35,821 nucleotides of DNA from Thiohalocapsa halophila (GTDB lineage Bacteria > Pseudomonadota > Gammaproteobacteria > Chromatiales > Chromatiaceae): positions 1 through 35,821 of the forward strand of contig NZ_NRRV01000059.1 of the NCBI RefSeq assembly GCF_016583825.1, read 5' to 3'. Both the position numbers and the translations under genes were made by a program. This document shows positions 8,166 to 16,039 of the stretch, piece after piece. Position 1 is the stretch's first letter. Every line of letters begins with the position of its first letter. The notes under the pieces are model-generated. The model ran no database searches, was not told where the DNA came from, and saw nothing but the letters and a program-made list of their open reading frames with translations.

Positions 8166-9473
8166 TCAGAGGCCGAACGGATAGGTATCCGGCAATCCGG
8201 GCTCAGGCTCCGCCGGCAGCGGCGAGACGGCGCTGGTGCGGTCGATCCAGATGTATTCGTCGAACTGCGCCGGCAGGCTCGCGTAGAGCCAGTGGCTCTG
8301 GCGCTCCGTCTCCGGGCGGTAGATGACGCCGATGGCTCGCTCCAGGCGCGGCGGGGCCAAGGACTGCCTGAGCGCTTCTCGGGCCTCGGTGTCGGCGCGC
8401 AACGGCAGCACGAAGGCGTCGGGCTCGGCGGCGTGGCAGAGCGCCTCGTAACTGTCCGGCAGGGCGGGGCGCACGCGCTTGACGTGCATCGGGCCGTCCC
8501 AGTCGTCGGCGGCGGCGACCTCGCCGTGGTCGGTGCCGAAGCCCACCAGCACAGCGGCGTTGCCGAATGTCTTCCTGGCCAGCTCGCCGACGTTGGTCTC
8601 GCCATGGGCGCCCATGCTGGTGGCGGCGGCATTGCCGATGTGGGAGTTGTGCTCCCAGACCACGGCTTTGCTGTTGTCGCGGTGAGCCAGCAGGGATTGC
8701 AGCGTGGCGAACATGTGTCGGTCGCGGAGATTCCAGGACTCGGCGCGGCCGTAGTACATGGCCCGGTAGTAGTGCTCGGCATCGGCGACGACGCGGGCGT
8801 TCTGGGCGGCATCCAGAAAGCGCAGGCCGTCGTGGCGCTGATAGTCGAGCCGCTTGGCCAGCAGCTCGTTCAGCATGTCCACAGCCTCCGGCTCGCAACT
8901 GCGCCAGCGCCCGGTGACCACGGCGAGCCCGTAGTCCGCCGGCTCTTGTCCCCAGGGTGTCAGACAGCCGTAGCGCTGCCGGGCCAAGTCGGCGGTTTCC
9001 GGGTCCACGTCGTCCAGGTAGTCGAGCACTGCCGCCATGGAGTTGTACATGCTGTAGAGGTCCAGACCATGGACGCCGACGCGGGCGCTCGGGTCGTCGA
9101 CCTCGGCGTTGTGCTCCCGGAGCCAGTCCACGAACGCGCGCACCTCCTCGTTGCGCCACATCCAGGTCGGGAAGCGGGCGAATGCCTGCCACTCGGGCCT
9201 CGGCAGCTCCAGATGGCGCACATGGGCGTCGATGCGCTGCGCATCCGGCCAGTCCGCCTCAACGGCGACGAAGTCGAAGCCGTGGCGCTCGATGAGCTCG
9301 CGCGTGATGCGCGCGCGCATGCGGTAGAACTCCGAGGTGCCGTGGGTCGCCTCGCCCAACAGGACCACCCGCGCGCTGCCGAGTCGCTCGATCAGAGCGT
9401 CGAGGTCGGCGGTCTCCGGGGCTGTGACGGGCTCGGCGGCGGCTTGGATGCGCTGCGCGATGGGATCGGGCAT
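8166..9473 (-). CDS. Erythromycin esterase family protein
   Basis: A 435-residue protein of the erythromycin esterase/succinoglycan-biosynthesis EreA-like family. The hallmark LLGEATHGTSEFY (E41, H44) is near the N terminus, followed by VAVEADWPD, GLDLYS and WEHNSHIGNA with further conserved Glu and His. EreA and EreB hydrolyse macrolide lactones, but most family members near housekeeping genes have no shown antibiotic activity, so resistance should not be assumed. The start is the ATG at 9473, preceded by GGGAG at 7 bases; the open frame continues far upstream antisense to the exchanger gene and is not coding there. It diverges from the cation exchanger across 174 bases and converges on the YhaN-like gene with only 58 bases between stops. 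Confidence 0.85.
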   Translation of the reverse strand: MPDPIAQRIQAAAEPVTAPETADLDALIERLGSARVVLLGEATHGTSEFYRMRARITRELIERHGFDFVAVEADWPDAQRIDAHVRHLELPRPEWQAFARFPTWMWRNEEVRAFVDWLREHNAEVDDPSARVGVHGLDLYSMYNSMAAVLDYLDDVDPETADLARQRYGCLTPWGQEPADYGLAVVTGRWRSCEPEAVDMLNELLAKRLDYQRHDGLRFLDAAQNARVVADAEHYYRAMYYGRAESWNLRDRHMFATLQSLLAHRDNSKAVVWEHNSHIGNAAATSMGAHGETNVGELARKTFGNAAVLVGFGTDHGEVAAADDWDGPMHVKRVRPALPDSYEALCHAAEPDAFVLPLRADTEAREALRQSLAPPRLERAIGVIYRPETERQSHWLYASLPAQFDEYIWIDRTSAVSPLPAEPEPGLPDTYPFGL

Positions 9474-9647
9474 GGTGTGCTCCCGTTGGCAGTGGTGGAT
9501 ACTCCAGAGAGCAGCAAGTCCCCTGCCAGCGTCGCGGGCCCGGAGCGAAGGAGATCGCCGAGGCATGGCCGCGGGCCAGTTTCTTCTCGCGCTTTTCCCG
9601 GTTACTGTGCCGTGTTGGCGAGCAATAGGCTGTCGAGGGCAGATGCA

Positions 9648-10628
9648 GTGGATGTGATTCCGGCGATATTGGCCATCTTGGGCGGCTTCGCGCTGCTGGT
9701 ATGGAGTGCGGACCGCTTCGTGGACGGGGCGGCGGCCACCGCCGGGCACGCGGGCATGCCGTCGTTGTTGATCGGCATGGTGATCGTCGGCTTTGGCACC
9801 TCGGCGCCGGAGATGGTGGTCTCGGCCATGGCGGCGCTGGACGGCAATCCGGATCTGGCCATCGGCAACGCGCTCGGCTCCAACATCGTCAACACCGGTC
9901 TGGTGCTCGGCGTCACCGCCCTGGTGGCCCCCATCGCCGTGCATTCGAAGATCATTCGCCGCGAGCTGCCGCTGCTGTTCGCCATCGGCCTCGGCGTCGG
10001 CCTGCTGCTCTGGGACGACGCGCTGACGCGCACTGAGTCCCTGGTGCTGCTGGCGGGCTTCCTCGGGCTCATCGGCTGGTCCGTGGTGGCGGCCCTGCGC
10101 GGGCACGGCGACCCGCTGGAAGCGGAGACCGTGCAGGAGCTGGAGAGCCACGCCATGCCCCTGGGCCGGGCCGTGTTTTGGCTGGTGGCGGGCTTGGTGC
10201 TGCTGATCGTCAGCTCGCGGAGCCTGGTCTGGGGCGCCGTCACCATTGCCGAGGCCCTAGGGGTCAGCGACCTGATCATCGGGCTTACCATCGTGGCGCT
10301 CGGCACCTCGCTGCCGGAGCTCGCCGCCTCGGTGGTGGCGGCCCGCAAGGGCGAGCACGACATCGCCATTGGCAATGTCGTGGGTTCCAACATGTTCAAT
10401 CTGCTGGCGGTGGTGGGCATCGCCGGCGTGATCGCGCCCATGCCGTCAATGGCGCCGGAGGTTCTGACCCGCGACTGGCCGGTAATGATGGCCCTGTTCG
10501 CCGCGCTGTTCGTGATGGGCTACGGCCTGCGCGGGCAGGGCCGCATCAACCGCCTCGAGGGCGCGCTGCTGCTGCTCGCGTTCGCCGCCTACAACGCCTG
10601 GCTGGCGCGCGCGATCCTGGCCGCCTGA
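9648..10628 (+). CDS. CaCA-family calcium/sodium antiporter (YrbG-like)
   Basis: A 326-residue inner-membrane cation exchanger. The two inverted alpha-repeats are clear: GFGTSAPEMVVS with GNALGSNIVN in the first half, and ALGTSLPELAAS with GNVVGSNMFN in the second. Their acidic residues (in SAPE and SLPE) line the ion path in this superfamily. About ten hydrophobic segments are visible, with a hydrophilic loop (HGDPLEAETVQELESH) between the halves. I choose GTG at 9648 because GAGGG lies 8 bases upstream; GTG at 9654 and an earlier TTG at 9615 are alternatives. The family exchanges Ca2+ for Na+ or H+; which one applies here cannot be read from sequence. It is monocistronic, divergent from the esterase gene. 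Confidence 0.87.
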   Translation: MDVIPAILAILGGFALLVWSADRFVDGAAATAGHAGMPSLLIGMVIVGFGTSAPEMVVSAMAALDGNPDLAIGNALGSNIVNTGLVLGVTALVAPIAVHSKIIRRELPLLFAIGLGVGLLLWDDALTRTESLVLLAGFLGLIGWSVVAALRGHGDPLEAETVQELESHAMPLGRAVFWLVAGLVLLIVSSRSLVWGAVTIAEALGVSDLIIGLTIVALGTSLPELAASVVAARKGEHDIAIGNVVGSNMFNLLAVVGIAGVIAPMPSMAPEVLTRDWPVMMALFAALFVMGYGLRGQGRINRLEGALLLLAFAAYNAWLARAILAA

Positions 10629-10667
10629 CCGGGACTCCGGCAGCAGCCCCGCTCGGAGGGCGGACAA

Positions 10668-10712
10668 GGGTGGACAAGCGCGTAGGGTGGACAAGCGCAG
10701 CGCAGTCCACCC
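10668..10712. repeat. Dispersed-type intergenic repeat GGGTGGACAAGCGC with stem-loop
   Basis: GGGTGGACAAGCGC occurs twice in tandem (10668-10681 and 10685-10698). The second copy continues into an inverted repeat, GGGTGGAC (10685-10692) with GTCCACCC (10705-10712). GTAGGGTGGACAAGCG-type sequences are familiar to me as widely dispersed intergenic repeats in proteobacterial genomes (from memory). It sits between two convergent genes, where a bidirectional hairpin could help end transcription. Confidence 0.55.
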
Positions 10713-10832
10713 GGGATTCGAAGGGGCCTTGCCGTCGCTCCCCCACCCGAGCGGCTATCGCCATCGAAACCGGAAGCCACGGCACATCGCGATCAGGCCC
10801 GACTTCATGCCTGATCGAGCCGCAGCCCCCGG

Positions 10833-11033
10833 TCACCGCCGCAACAGCCAAAGCACCAGGCTCAGGACCCCGCTCACGAGCACCAGGGTGGTGATTGGAA
10901 AATAGAGGCTGAAGCCCCCGCGTTCGACGACGATGTCCCCCGGCAGCCGCCCGAGCGGCAGCTTGCCGAGCCAAGGCCACAGCAAGCCGAGCAGCAACAG
11001 CACAATACCCAGCGCGATCAGCAGGCGTTGCAT
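10833..11033 (-). CDS. DUF2905 small membrane protein
   Basis: A 66-residue protein with two hydrophobic helices (about 3-25 and 45-64) joined by a short loop, LGKLPLGRLPGDI, that is the recognisable DUF2905 core (xxGxLPGDI followed by RxxFxxYFP). Function unknown; probably an inner-membrane protein. A strong Shine-Dalgarno, GGAGGG, precedes the ATG at 11033. It starts 18 bases after the stop of the broken nrdJ on the same strand and so may once have been, or still be, co-transcribed with it. Confidence 0.85.
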   Translation of the reverse strand: MQRLLIALGIVLLLLGLLWPWLGKLPLGRLPGDIVVERGGFSLYFPITTLVLVSGVLSLVLWLLRR

Positions 11034-11051
11034 GACGGCCCTCCAGTCGGG

Positions 11052-12502
11052 TTAGTCACAGCCGGCACTGAGCCCGCAGGCCGCCGCGGTCGCGTCTTCA
11101 GCGCCGCTGGCATCACCCGCGCCGTCCTGGTCCGCGCTCAGGATGCCCGCCCGCGCGCTGCCGGCCCGGAAGGTCGACAGTGACTTGAGCCCGGCGCGCC
11201 AGGCGTTGTAGTACAGCGCACGGATATCCGCCGGCGTGGACTCGCGCGGCAGATTCACCGTCTTGCTGATGCCCGCGTCCACATAGGGGGTCAGGGCCGC
11301 GAGCATGGCCATTTGCGCCGGCGCATCGATCTCCAGTGCCGAGACGAAGGCATCGCTCAGCGGGGCCTCGGCGCCGAAGCGCTCGCGGAACAGCCGGTAG
11401 GCATGGTCTTCGATGCGATGGGTCGCGGTGTCGCCCCCGGCGAGCCGGCGCTTGCGCTGGTAGCTCCAGGCATAGGCCGGCTCGATGCCGCTGCTGACGT
11501 TGTCCGCGAAGGCCAGCGAGATGGTGCCCGTGGGGGCGATGGACAGCAGGTGGCTGTTGCGCAGACCGTGCGCGCGGATCGCTTCGCGCAGCTGCTCGGG
11601 CAGCCGCGCGATGAAGGGGGCGCGCAGCAGCGTGTCCGCATCGAACAGCGGGAACGGCCCCTTCTCGCGCGCCAGCGCAACGGAGGCCCCGTAGGCGCCA
11701 TCCCGCAGGCAGCGCGCAATGTCCGCGGCGGTGCGCCGTGCCGCCTCGCTGTCGTAGCGCTGGCCGAGCATGATCAGGCAGTCGCCGAGGCCCGTCATCC
11801 CGAGCCCGATGCGCCGCTTGGCCCGGGCCTCCTGCGCCTGCTCCGCCAGCGGCCAGAGCGTTTGATCCAGCACCAGATCCAACATTCGGACCGCGTCCGG
11901 CACCAGCGCGGCGAGGCCCGCGAAGTCGAAGCACGCTTCCGGCCTGAAGGGTGCGCGCACCAGCTGCGTCAGGTCCACGGACCCCAGGCAACAGCAGCCG
12001 TAGGCGGGCAGCGGCTGCTCGGCGCAGGGATTGGTGGCGATGATGTTTTCGATGTCTCGCAGGAGCGATCGAACAGGCGCATGTAGGACACGGGCCCGCT
12101 GGCCCGGGATTGGGTGCTGTGGACAAGCGCGCCCTCGGGGCGGATGGCCGAGAAGTCGTAGCCCACACCGCCGCCGCGGCGCAGGGTCTCGGCGGCCTGC
12201 TGCAAAGCGGGGTAGATACCGGGGCGCCCGTCCTCGACACCGGCGATGCTGTCGCCCACGGGCTGGACGAAACAGTTGACTTGGGTCGCCTCGAGCCTGG
12301 TGCCGGCCACCGCGTTGATTCGCCCGGCAGGGATGAAGCCGTGCTGCTGGGCCGCGAGAAAACGCGCTTGCCAAGCCGCCGGATCGGACTCCCCGGCCGC
12401 GAGCGCCCGGGCCACGCGGCGGCGGATCGCCTCGGCATCGGCTTCGCCCGGGCGGGCGTACTTTTCCCGGAGTACGTCGACGGTGATCTGCTGCGGTTTC
12501 AT
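11052..12502 (-). pseudogene. nrdJ: Class II (B12-dependent) ribonucleotide reductase, internally deleted and frameshifted
   Basis: Remnant of an adenosylcobalamin-dependent ribonucleoside-diphosphate reductase. The 5' piece (12502 to about 12055) starts at ATG 12502 and encodes 150 residues: QVNCFVQPVGDS (C77, first redox Cys region), the RRGGGVGYDFSAIRP loop, and ends at MRLFDRSCET. The reading then continues only in another frame (about 12060 to 11052) with DIENIIATNPCAEQPLP, the NxCxE thiyl-radical motif, followed by YGCCCLGS, the C-terminal barrel and a final CGLSAGCD Cys pair. In intact relatives the FDRSCET and NPCAEQPLP motifs are separated by roughly 100 or more residues (recalled from the family); here they are almost adjacent and out of frame, so the middle of the barrel has been lost. 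A sequencing indel alone cannot explain this. Deletion would abolish function. Confidence 0.82.
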
Positions 12503-12538
12503 GCACGCATGGTCTTCGCCGGAATCGAAGCCGTCTCG

Positions 12539-12991
12539 TCAGTGCTCGCTGGCGGCGAGTCCGTCGAGCCGCTCCGTCGGCATGACGGTGCGAAAGTGCA
12601 CCAGGGTCGTGACACCATCGCTGTCATCGATGCGCAGGCCCATCACGGCGCCGTCGGGGTCCTTCTCGATCTTAAGCGATTTGGGGCGCTCCACACGCTG
12701 CACCGTGCGCCTGCGCTGGTCGCCGACGCGAATGTCGATGTTCGGCAAGGGGTCGGCGGCGACGGCGGCGACCTCGGCAAGCGGCAGATCGGCGGCGATC
12801 TCCTTGGCGCTGGTCCTGTCACCGTCCGCCACGGCGGTGGTGGGCAGTGTCAGCACCTGCACGAGCCAGCCGTGATGGGTGCGGGAGAAGTCCGCACAGG
12901 CATCGGGCCAGGCGTTCGGCGGCACGGTCTCGGTACGCATCAGGGTGTCCGTACGAGTGTGGTCGGGGGAGTGAATCTCGGCATGTGCCAT
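12539..12991 (-). CDS. DUF5335-like hypothetical protein
   Basis: A 150-residue soluble protein. The order of elements (VPPNAWPDACADFSRTHHGW near the start, then a run of strands, GLRIDDSDGVTTLVHFRT and a short C-terminal helix) fits what I remember of DUF5335 proteins, whose function is unknown. The ATG at 12991 is preceded by AGGAGA at 8 bases, so translation is well supported. It lies 60 bases downstream of pncA and 36 bases upstream of the nrdJ remnant, all on the minus strand. No catalytic motif, signal peptide or membrane segment is visible. Confidence 0.72.
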   Translation of the reverse strand: MAHAEIHSPDHTRTDTLMRTETVPPNAWPDACADFSRTHHGWLVQVLTLPTTAVADGDRTSAKEIAADLPLAEVAAVAADPLPNIDIRVGDQRRRTVQRVERPKSLKIEKDPDGAVMGLRIDDSDGVTTLVHFRTVMPTERLDGLAASEH

Positions 12992-13051
12992 GGTCTCGGT
13001 CTCCTGCGGTTGGGCGTCGGGCCGGGTGTTGCGCGTTGCGGCGCCGGCGCG

Positions 13052-13726
13052 TCAGCGGGCCGCCAGCTCCGGCAATGCGTCGCTGGTGACGATCTCCACG
13101 GTCTCTGCCTCCAGCTCTGCCCGGGTGGCTTGGTCGTTGCCGGCGTCCACCGGCCAGGTGAGATCCCAGACCAGCAGGCTGCGCAGCCCCGCCGCCACCG
13201 CGTCCTCGGCGGTCCATTTGACGCAGACGTCGCGCGCCAGCCCGCAGCAGACGACGCTGTCGATGCCCCGTTCGTGCAGGTAGCCGGCGAGCCCGGTGGG
13301 CGCGCGGCGCCCGTCCGGGCCCCAATTATTGCGGAAGCCGCTGTAGGAGTCCGCCTGCGGGTCCATGCCCTTGCGCACGACCGCGGCGAGCCGATGCAGC
13401 GGCAGGTCCGGGTGCAGCTCGGCGGCTTTGGTGCCCTGCACACAGTGATCCGGCCAGAGGGTCTGGTCGTCACCGTTGACCTCGATGCGCTCGAAGATGT
13501 CCCGCCCCGGATGAGTGCTGGCGAAGGACACATGGCCCGCCGGGTGCCAGTCCTGGGTGGCGACCTGCACCGGAAAGAGTCCGGCGTCCATCAGATCGCG
13601 CACCGGGCCCACCAGGCGCTCGTTGTGGCCCGCGGCGCCCTGCACCGGCAGCGCGCCGCCGGGCATGAAGTCGGGCTGCATGTCGATGACTAGCAGCGCG
13701 GTGCGCTCGGCGTCGAATTGCGTCAT
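13052..13726 (-). CDS. pncA: Nicotinamidase (isochorismatase-like hydrolase)
   Basis: A 224-residue nicotinamidase/pyrazinamidase, deaminating nicotinamide to nicotinate in NAD salvage. The Asp-Lys-Cys triad of the family is present: D15 in VIDMQPDF, K119 in VRKGMD and C168 in GLARDVCVKWTA. Metal ligands fit TQDWHPAGH (D59, H61) and H94 in WPDHCVQGT. The ATG at 13726 has GAGG upstream; the frame extends further 5' through a tandem repeat and is not coding there. Length matches the E. coli enzyme. NAD salvage may be relevant to the NAD-linked hydrogenase encoded further along, but the genes are not linked. Confidence 0.92.
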   Translation of the reverse strand: MTQFDAERTALLVIDMQPDFMPGGALPVQGAAGHNERLVGPVRDLMDAGLFPVQVATQDWHPAGHVSFASTHPGRDIFERIEVNGDDQTLWPDHCVQGTKAAELHPDLPLHRLAAVVRKGMDPQADSYSGFRNNWGPDGRRAPTGLAGYLHERGIDSVVCCGLARDVCVKWTAEDAVAAGLRSLLVWDLTWPVDAGNDQATRAELEAETVEIVTSDALPELAAR

Positions 13727-13828
13727 GGCTGCCTCTTGTCGTGGCCTTAGTGCTCTGCGACGCGCATTGCAAGCAAGACGCCAATCAACCAGACAGGCGG
13801 GCGCGGCCGGAAAGGGCCGATACAGGCA

Positions 13829-13860
13829 GGGGTAGGCCGGGGTAGGCCGGGGTAGGCCGC
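13829..13860. repeat. 10-bp tandem repeat, three units
   Basis: GGTAGGCCGG repeats three times in direct tandem (13831-13860, the last unit ending GC instead of GG), preceded by GG. It lies between the start of pncA and the end of cfa, in non-coding sequence. Short tandem units of this kind can vary in copy number by slippage. Confidence 0.8.
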
Positions 13861-13952
13861 CGAGCGCTCGCCGGCCATGCGCATTTGCACCGCCCATGGG
13901 TGCAAATGGTCCCGCGTCGACGTGCTCGGCATGCGGCCCCGCTGCGCTGCGC

Positions 13953-15167
13953 TCAGCGCACCGAGCGATAGGTGCCGCCGCGCTCCGGGCGGCTCAGCAC
14001 CAGCTGCCAAAGCTGGCCGCGGCGGGAGCGGAAGAACCCGGCAGAGGCCATCAGGTAGTAGTGCCACATGCGCAGGAAGCGCTCGCTATAGCCCGCCGCT
14101 TCGAGGGCGTCGCGCTCGCGCGCGACGTTGTCCCACCAGGCCATCACGGTGCGATCATAGTCCCGCCCGAAGGCGTGCCAGTCCTCCATGACCAGGTAAG
14201 GCCGCGAGGCGGCGGCGATGACCTCGGCGCTCGGCAGCTGGCCGTTGGGGAAGATGTACTTGTCGAGCCAGGGATCGTTGACGCCGCGCCGGCTGCGGGT
14301 GCCGATGGTCTGCAGCAGACAGAGCCCGTCCGGCTTGAGCCAGTCGCGGATGCGCGCGAAGAACTCGGCGTGGTTCTTCTCGCCGACGTGCTCGAACATG
14401 CCCACCGAGACCACTCGGTCGAAGCGCTCGTCTAGGTCGCGGTAGTCCTGCATGCGGATGTCCACTGGCAGCCCCGCGCAACGCTCCCGGGCCGCCTCGG
14501 CCTGCTCGCGGGAGACCGTGATGCCCAGCACCTCCACGCCGCGGCTGCGCGCGGCATGCTCGGCGAAGCCGCCCCAGCCGCAGCCGACGTCCAGGACGCG
14601 CTGGCCGGGCGCCAGGCCGAGCTTGTCGCAGATGAGGTCGAGCTTCGCCCGCTGGGCGCTGTCGAGGTCCTCGGCGTCCGCCCAATAGCCGCAGCTGTAG
14701 CTCATGGTCGGGTCCAGCATCCGGCGGTAGAGCTCATTGCCCGCGTCGTAGTGCTGCTCGCCGACTTCGAAGGCGCGGCGTCCGGCCTGACGATTCACCA
14801 GCCGGGTGCGCAGCGTCGCGGCCAGCAGGCGCAGCTGCAAGGGCCAGGCGGCGACGCCCGCCAGTCCCTCATCGCCGCGCGAGCGCAGCAGCCGTGTCAG
14901 GGTCTCGTCCAGCTGTTGCGTGTCCCACAGGCCGTCCATGTAGCTCTCGCCGAGGCCCAGGGAGCCGGCGCGCAGCACGCGGTCGTAGAAGCCGGCGTCG
15001 TGAACCTGGATGTCCCAGGGCCGCTCGCCGTTGAAACGCACGCTGGCCTGTGCCGCCAAGTCCCGCAGTACGCTCGGCGGGTCGGTGTCGGCGGCGGGGG
15101 CCGGTGCCGCCTCGAGGGACGCGGCGCCCTGGTAGTTGCTGGACATGAAACGGGAAGGGGCTTGCAT
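13953..15167 (-). CDS. cfa: Cyclopropane-fatty-acyl-phospholipid synthase
   Basis: A 404-residue SAM-dependent enzyme that adds a methylene bridge to unsaturated acyl chains of membrane phospholipids. The sequence follows E. coli Cfa throughout: LGLGESYMDGLWDTQQLD, GEQHYDAGNELYRRMLDPTM, SCGYWADAEDLDSAQ, the SAM loop VLDVGCGWGGFAEH, QDYRDLDERFDRVVSVGMFEHVG, KYIFPNGQLPS and MEDWHAFGRDYDRTVMAWW. The quoted blocks cover both the N-terminal substrate domain and the Rossmann methyltransferase domain. The ATG at 15167 has GGAGA 9 bases upstream; an internal ATG at 15146 is a weaker alternative. It appears to be a single-gene unit. In other bacteria Cfa is induced at stationary phase and under acid stress; no promoter can be assigned here. 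Confidence 0.93.
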   Translation of the reverse strand: MQAPSRFMSSNYQGAASLEAAPAPAADTDPPSVLRDLAAQASVRFNGERPWDIQVHDAGFYDRVLRAGSLGLGESYMDGLWDTQQLDETLTRLLRSRGDEGLAGVAAWPLQLRLLAATLRTRLVNRQAGRRAFEVGEQHYDAGNELYRRMLDPTMSYSCGYWADAEDLDSAQRAKLDLICDKLGLAPGQRVLDVGCGWGGFAEHAARSRGVEVLGITVSREQAEAARERCAGLPVDIRMQDYRDLDERFDRVVSVGMFEHVGEKNHAEFFARIRDWLKPDGLCLLQTIGTRSRRGVNDPWLDKYIFPNGQLPSAEVIAAASRPYLVMEDWHAFGRDYDRTVMAWWDNVARERDALEAAGYSERFLRMWHYYLMASAGFFRSRRGQLWQLVLSRPERGGTYRSVR

Positions 15168-15518
15168 GGCGTCATGTCTCCGTGGTTGTGACGATCACGT
15201 TTCATCACTCCCAGCAAATCACTTGCCAGCGCTGTGCGCCCTCCAGTACGGCGAGTAGGGGAATCCGGTGGGGTCGATGTGTGTTTTGCCCCGCGGGCGG
15301 TTGACAAGCACCGCTCTACTATGTGGCTGGCGTCGATCAGCCGACGTTGATACGCCGGCAGCACTATGGTGACGACTGCGAGCCCTTGGTGGTGTTCGTC
15401 TGCGCCGCCGGCCCGCCCGGGCGGGCACCGCTTTTGCTGCATGCGCCGTTACGACAAGTCGGTTTTGGCTTGAGCACCCCACCGGTCCCACCCGTCAGCC
15501 CAGCGAGGAGAGAGTCCC
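15168..15518. other. Intergenic region, no gene seen
   Basis: 351 bases between the divergent cfa and the small coiled-coil gene. A TTGACA at 15301-15306 is not followed by a -10 at normal spacing. Frames open on both strands lack coding character. I see no RNA gene. Confidence 0.45.
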
Positions 15519-15845
15519 ATGCAGAGTCGAAATCCAACGCCCGCCGCCAGCTGCGACTCGGCACCGGCCACGCTCGACGACGACGACGGCGGCGATACGG
15601 CGGCCAAGGTCGGCTCGGATGGGCGGGTGGTTTCGCTGCACGAGCACCGTGCCCGCAGCTTGCAGGCCGCCATCACCGGGGTGCGCAAACGCCTCCACCG
15701 GCTGCGTCAGCTGCGCGTTCGCGCGGAGCTGTCGGCGGGCCGACTGGAGCGCGAGCTGATGGAGCTGGAGCGCGAGCTGCGCACCTGCCGCCGGAACGTC
15801 GACGATTGCTGCGAGTCGGGTGCGGGCCCCTCGCCACGGGGCTAG
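15519..15845 (+). CDS. Small coiled-coil protein of unknown function
   Basis: A 108-residue protein. The ATG at 15519 is preceded by a strong AGGAGAG, the main argument that it is real among overlapping open frames. The N-terminal 35 residues are low complexity with an Asp run (LDDDDGGD). Residues about 40-95 are rich in Arg, Leu and Glu in heptad-like spacing (RLRQLRVRAELSAGRLEREL), which reads as a helical coiled coil, ending in RTCRRNVDDCCE. No signal peptide or family is recognised. It stands alone between divergent cfa and the convergent GH9 gene. Confidence 0.6.
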   Translation: MQSRNPTPAASCDSAPATLDDDDGGDTAAKVGSDGRVVSLHEHRARSLQAAITGVRKRLHRLRQLRVRAELSAGRLERELMELERELRTCRRNVDDCCESGAGPSPRG

Positions 15846-15958
15846 CTTGGCAAATGGGCCGAGCGCGGTCGACTCCATCGCCGATAACAGGGGGACGCTA
15901 GACTGAATCGATGCAGTTCGGACGCCAAAGGGACTGACTGTAGCGGAGATAAGCCGCC

Positions 15959-16017
15959 TGTCACCGCATTCGACATGCTCAGCGCATCCGAGATAAAATC
16001 ACTGTCCCCGCATTCTG
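15959..16017. repeat. REP-like repeat pair (TGTCMCCGCATTC)
   Basis: TGTCACCGCATTC (15959-15971) and TGTCCCCGCATTC (16003-16015) are near-identical direct repeats 44 bases apart. The second continues CTGTTG, as does a copy at about 31946. The copies are intergenic, just downstream of the GH9 gene. See the dispersed-repeat finding. Confidence 0.6.
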
Positions 16018-16039
16018 TTGCCAGCCCTCCCGGGCGTGC

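Noticed and set aside
6821..8812. Long minus-strand open frame opposite the YhaN-like gene
   Set aside because: It is an out-of-frame shadow of the ATPase and esterase genes with no ribosome binding site or domain.
8166..9473. Macrolide resistance gene
   Set aside because: The family name suggests it, but the EreA-like fold is broad and nothing here shows antibiotic hydrolysis or mobile context.
13829..13860. CRISPR array
   Set aside because: Units are only 10 bases with no spacers; it is a simple tandem repeat. No CRISPR-like array or cas gene is seen anywhere in the window.
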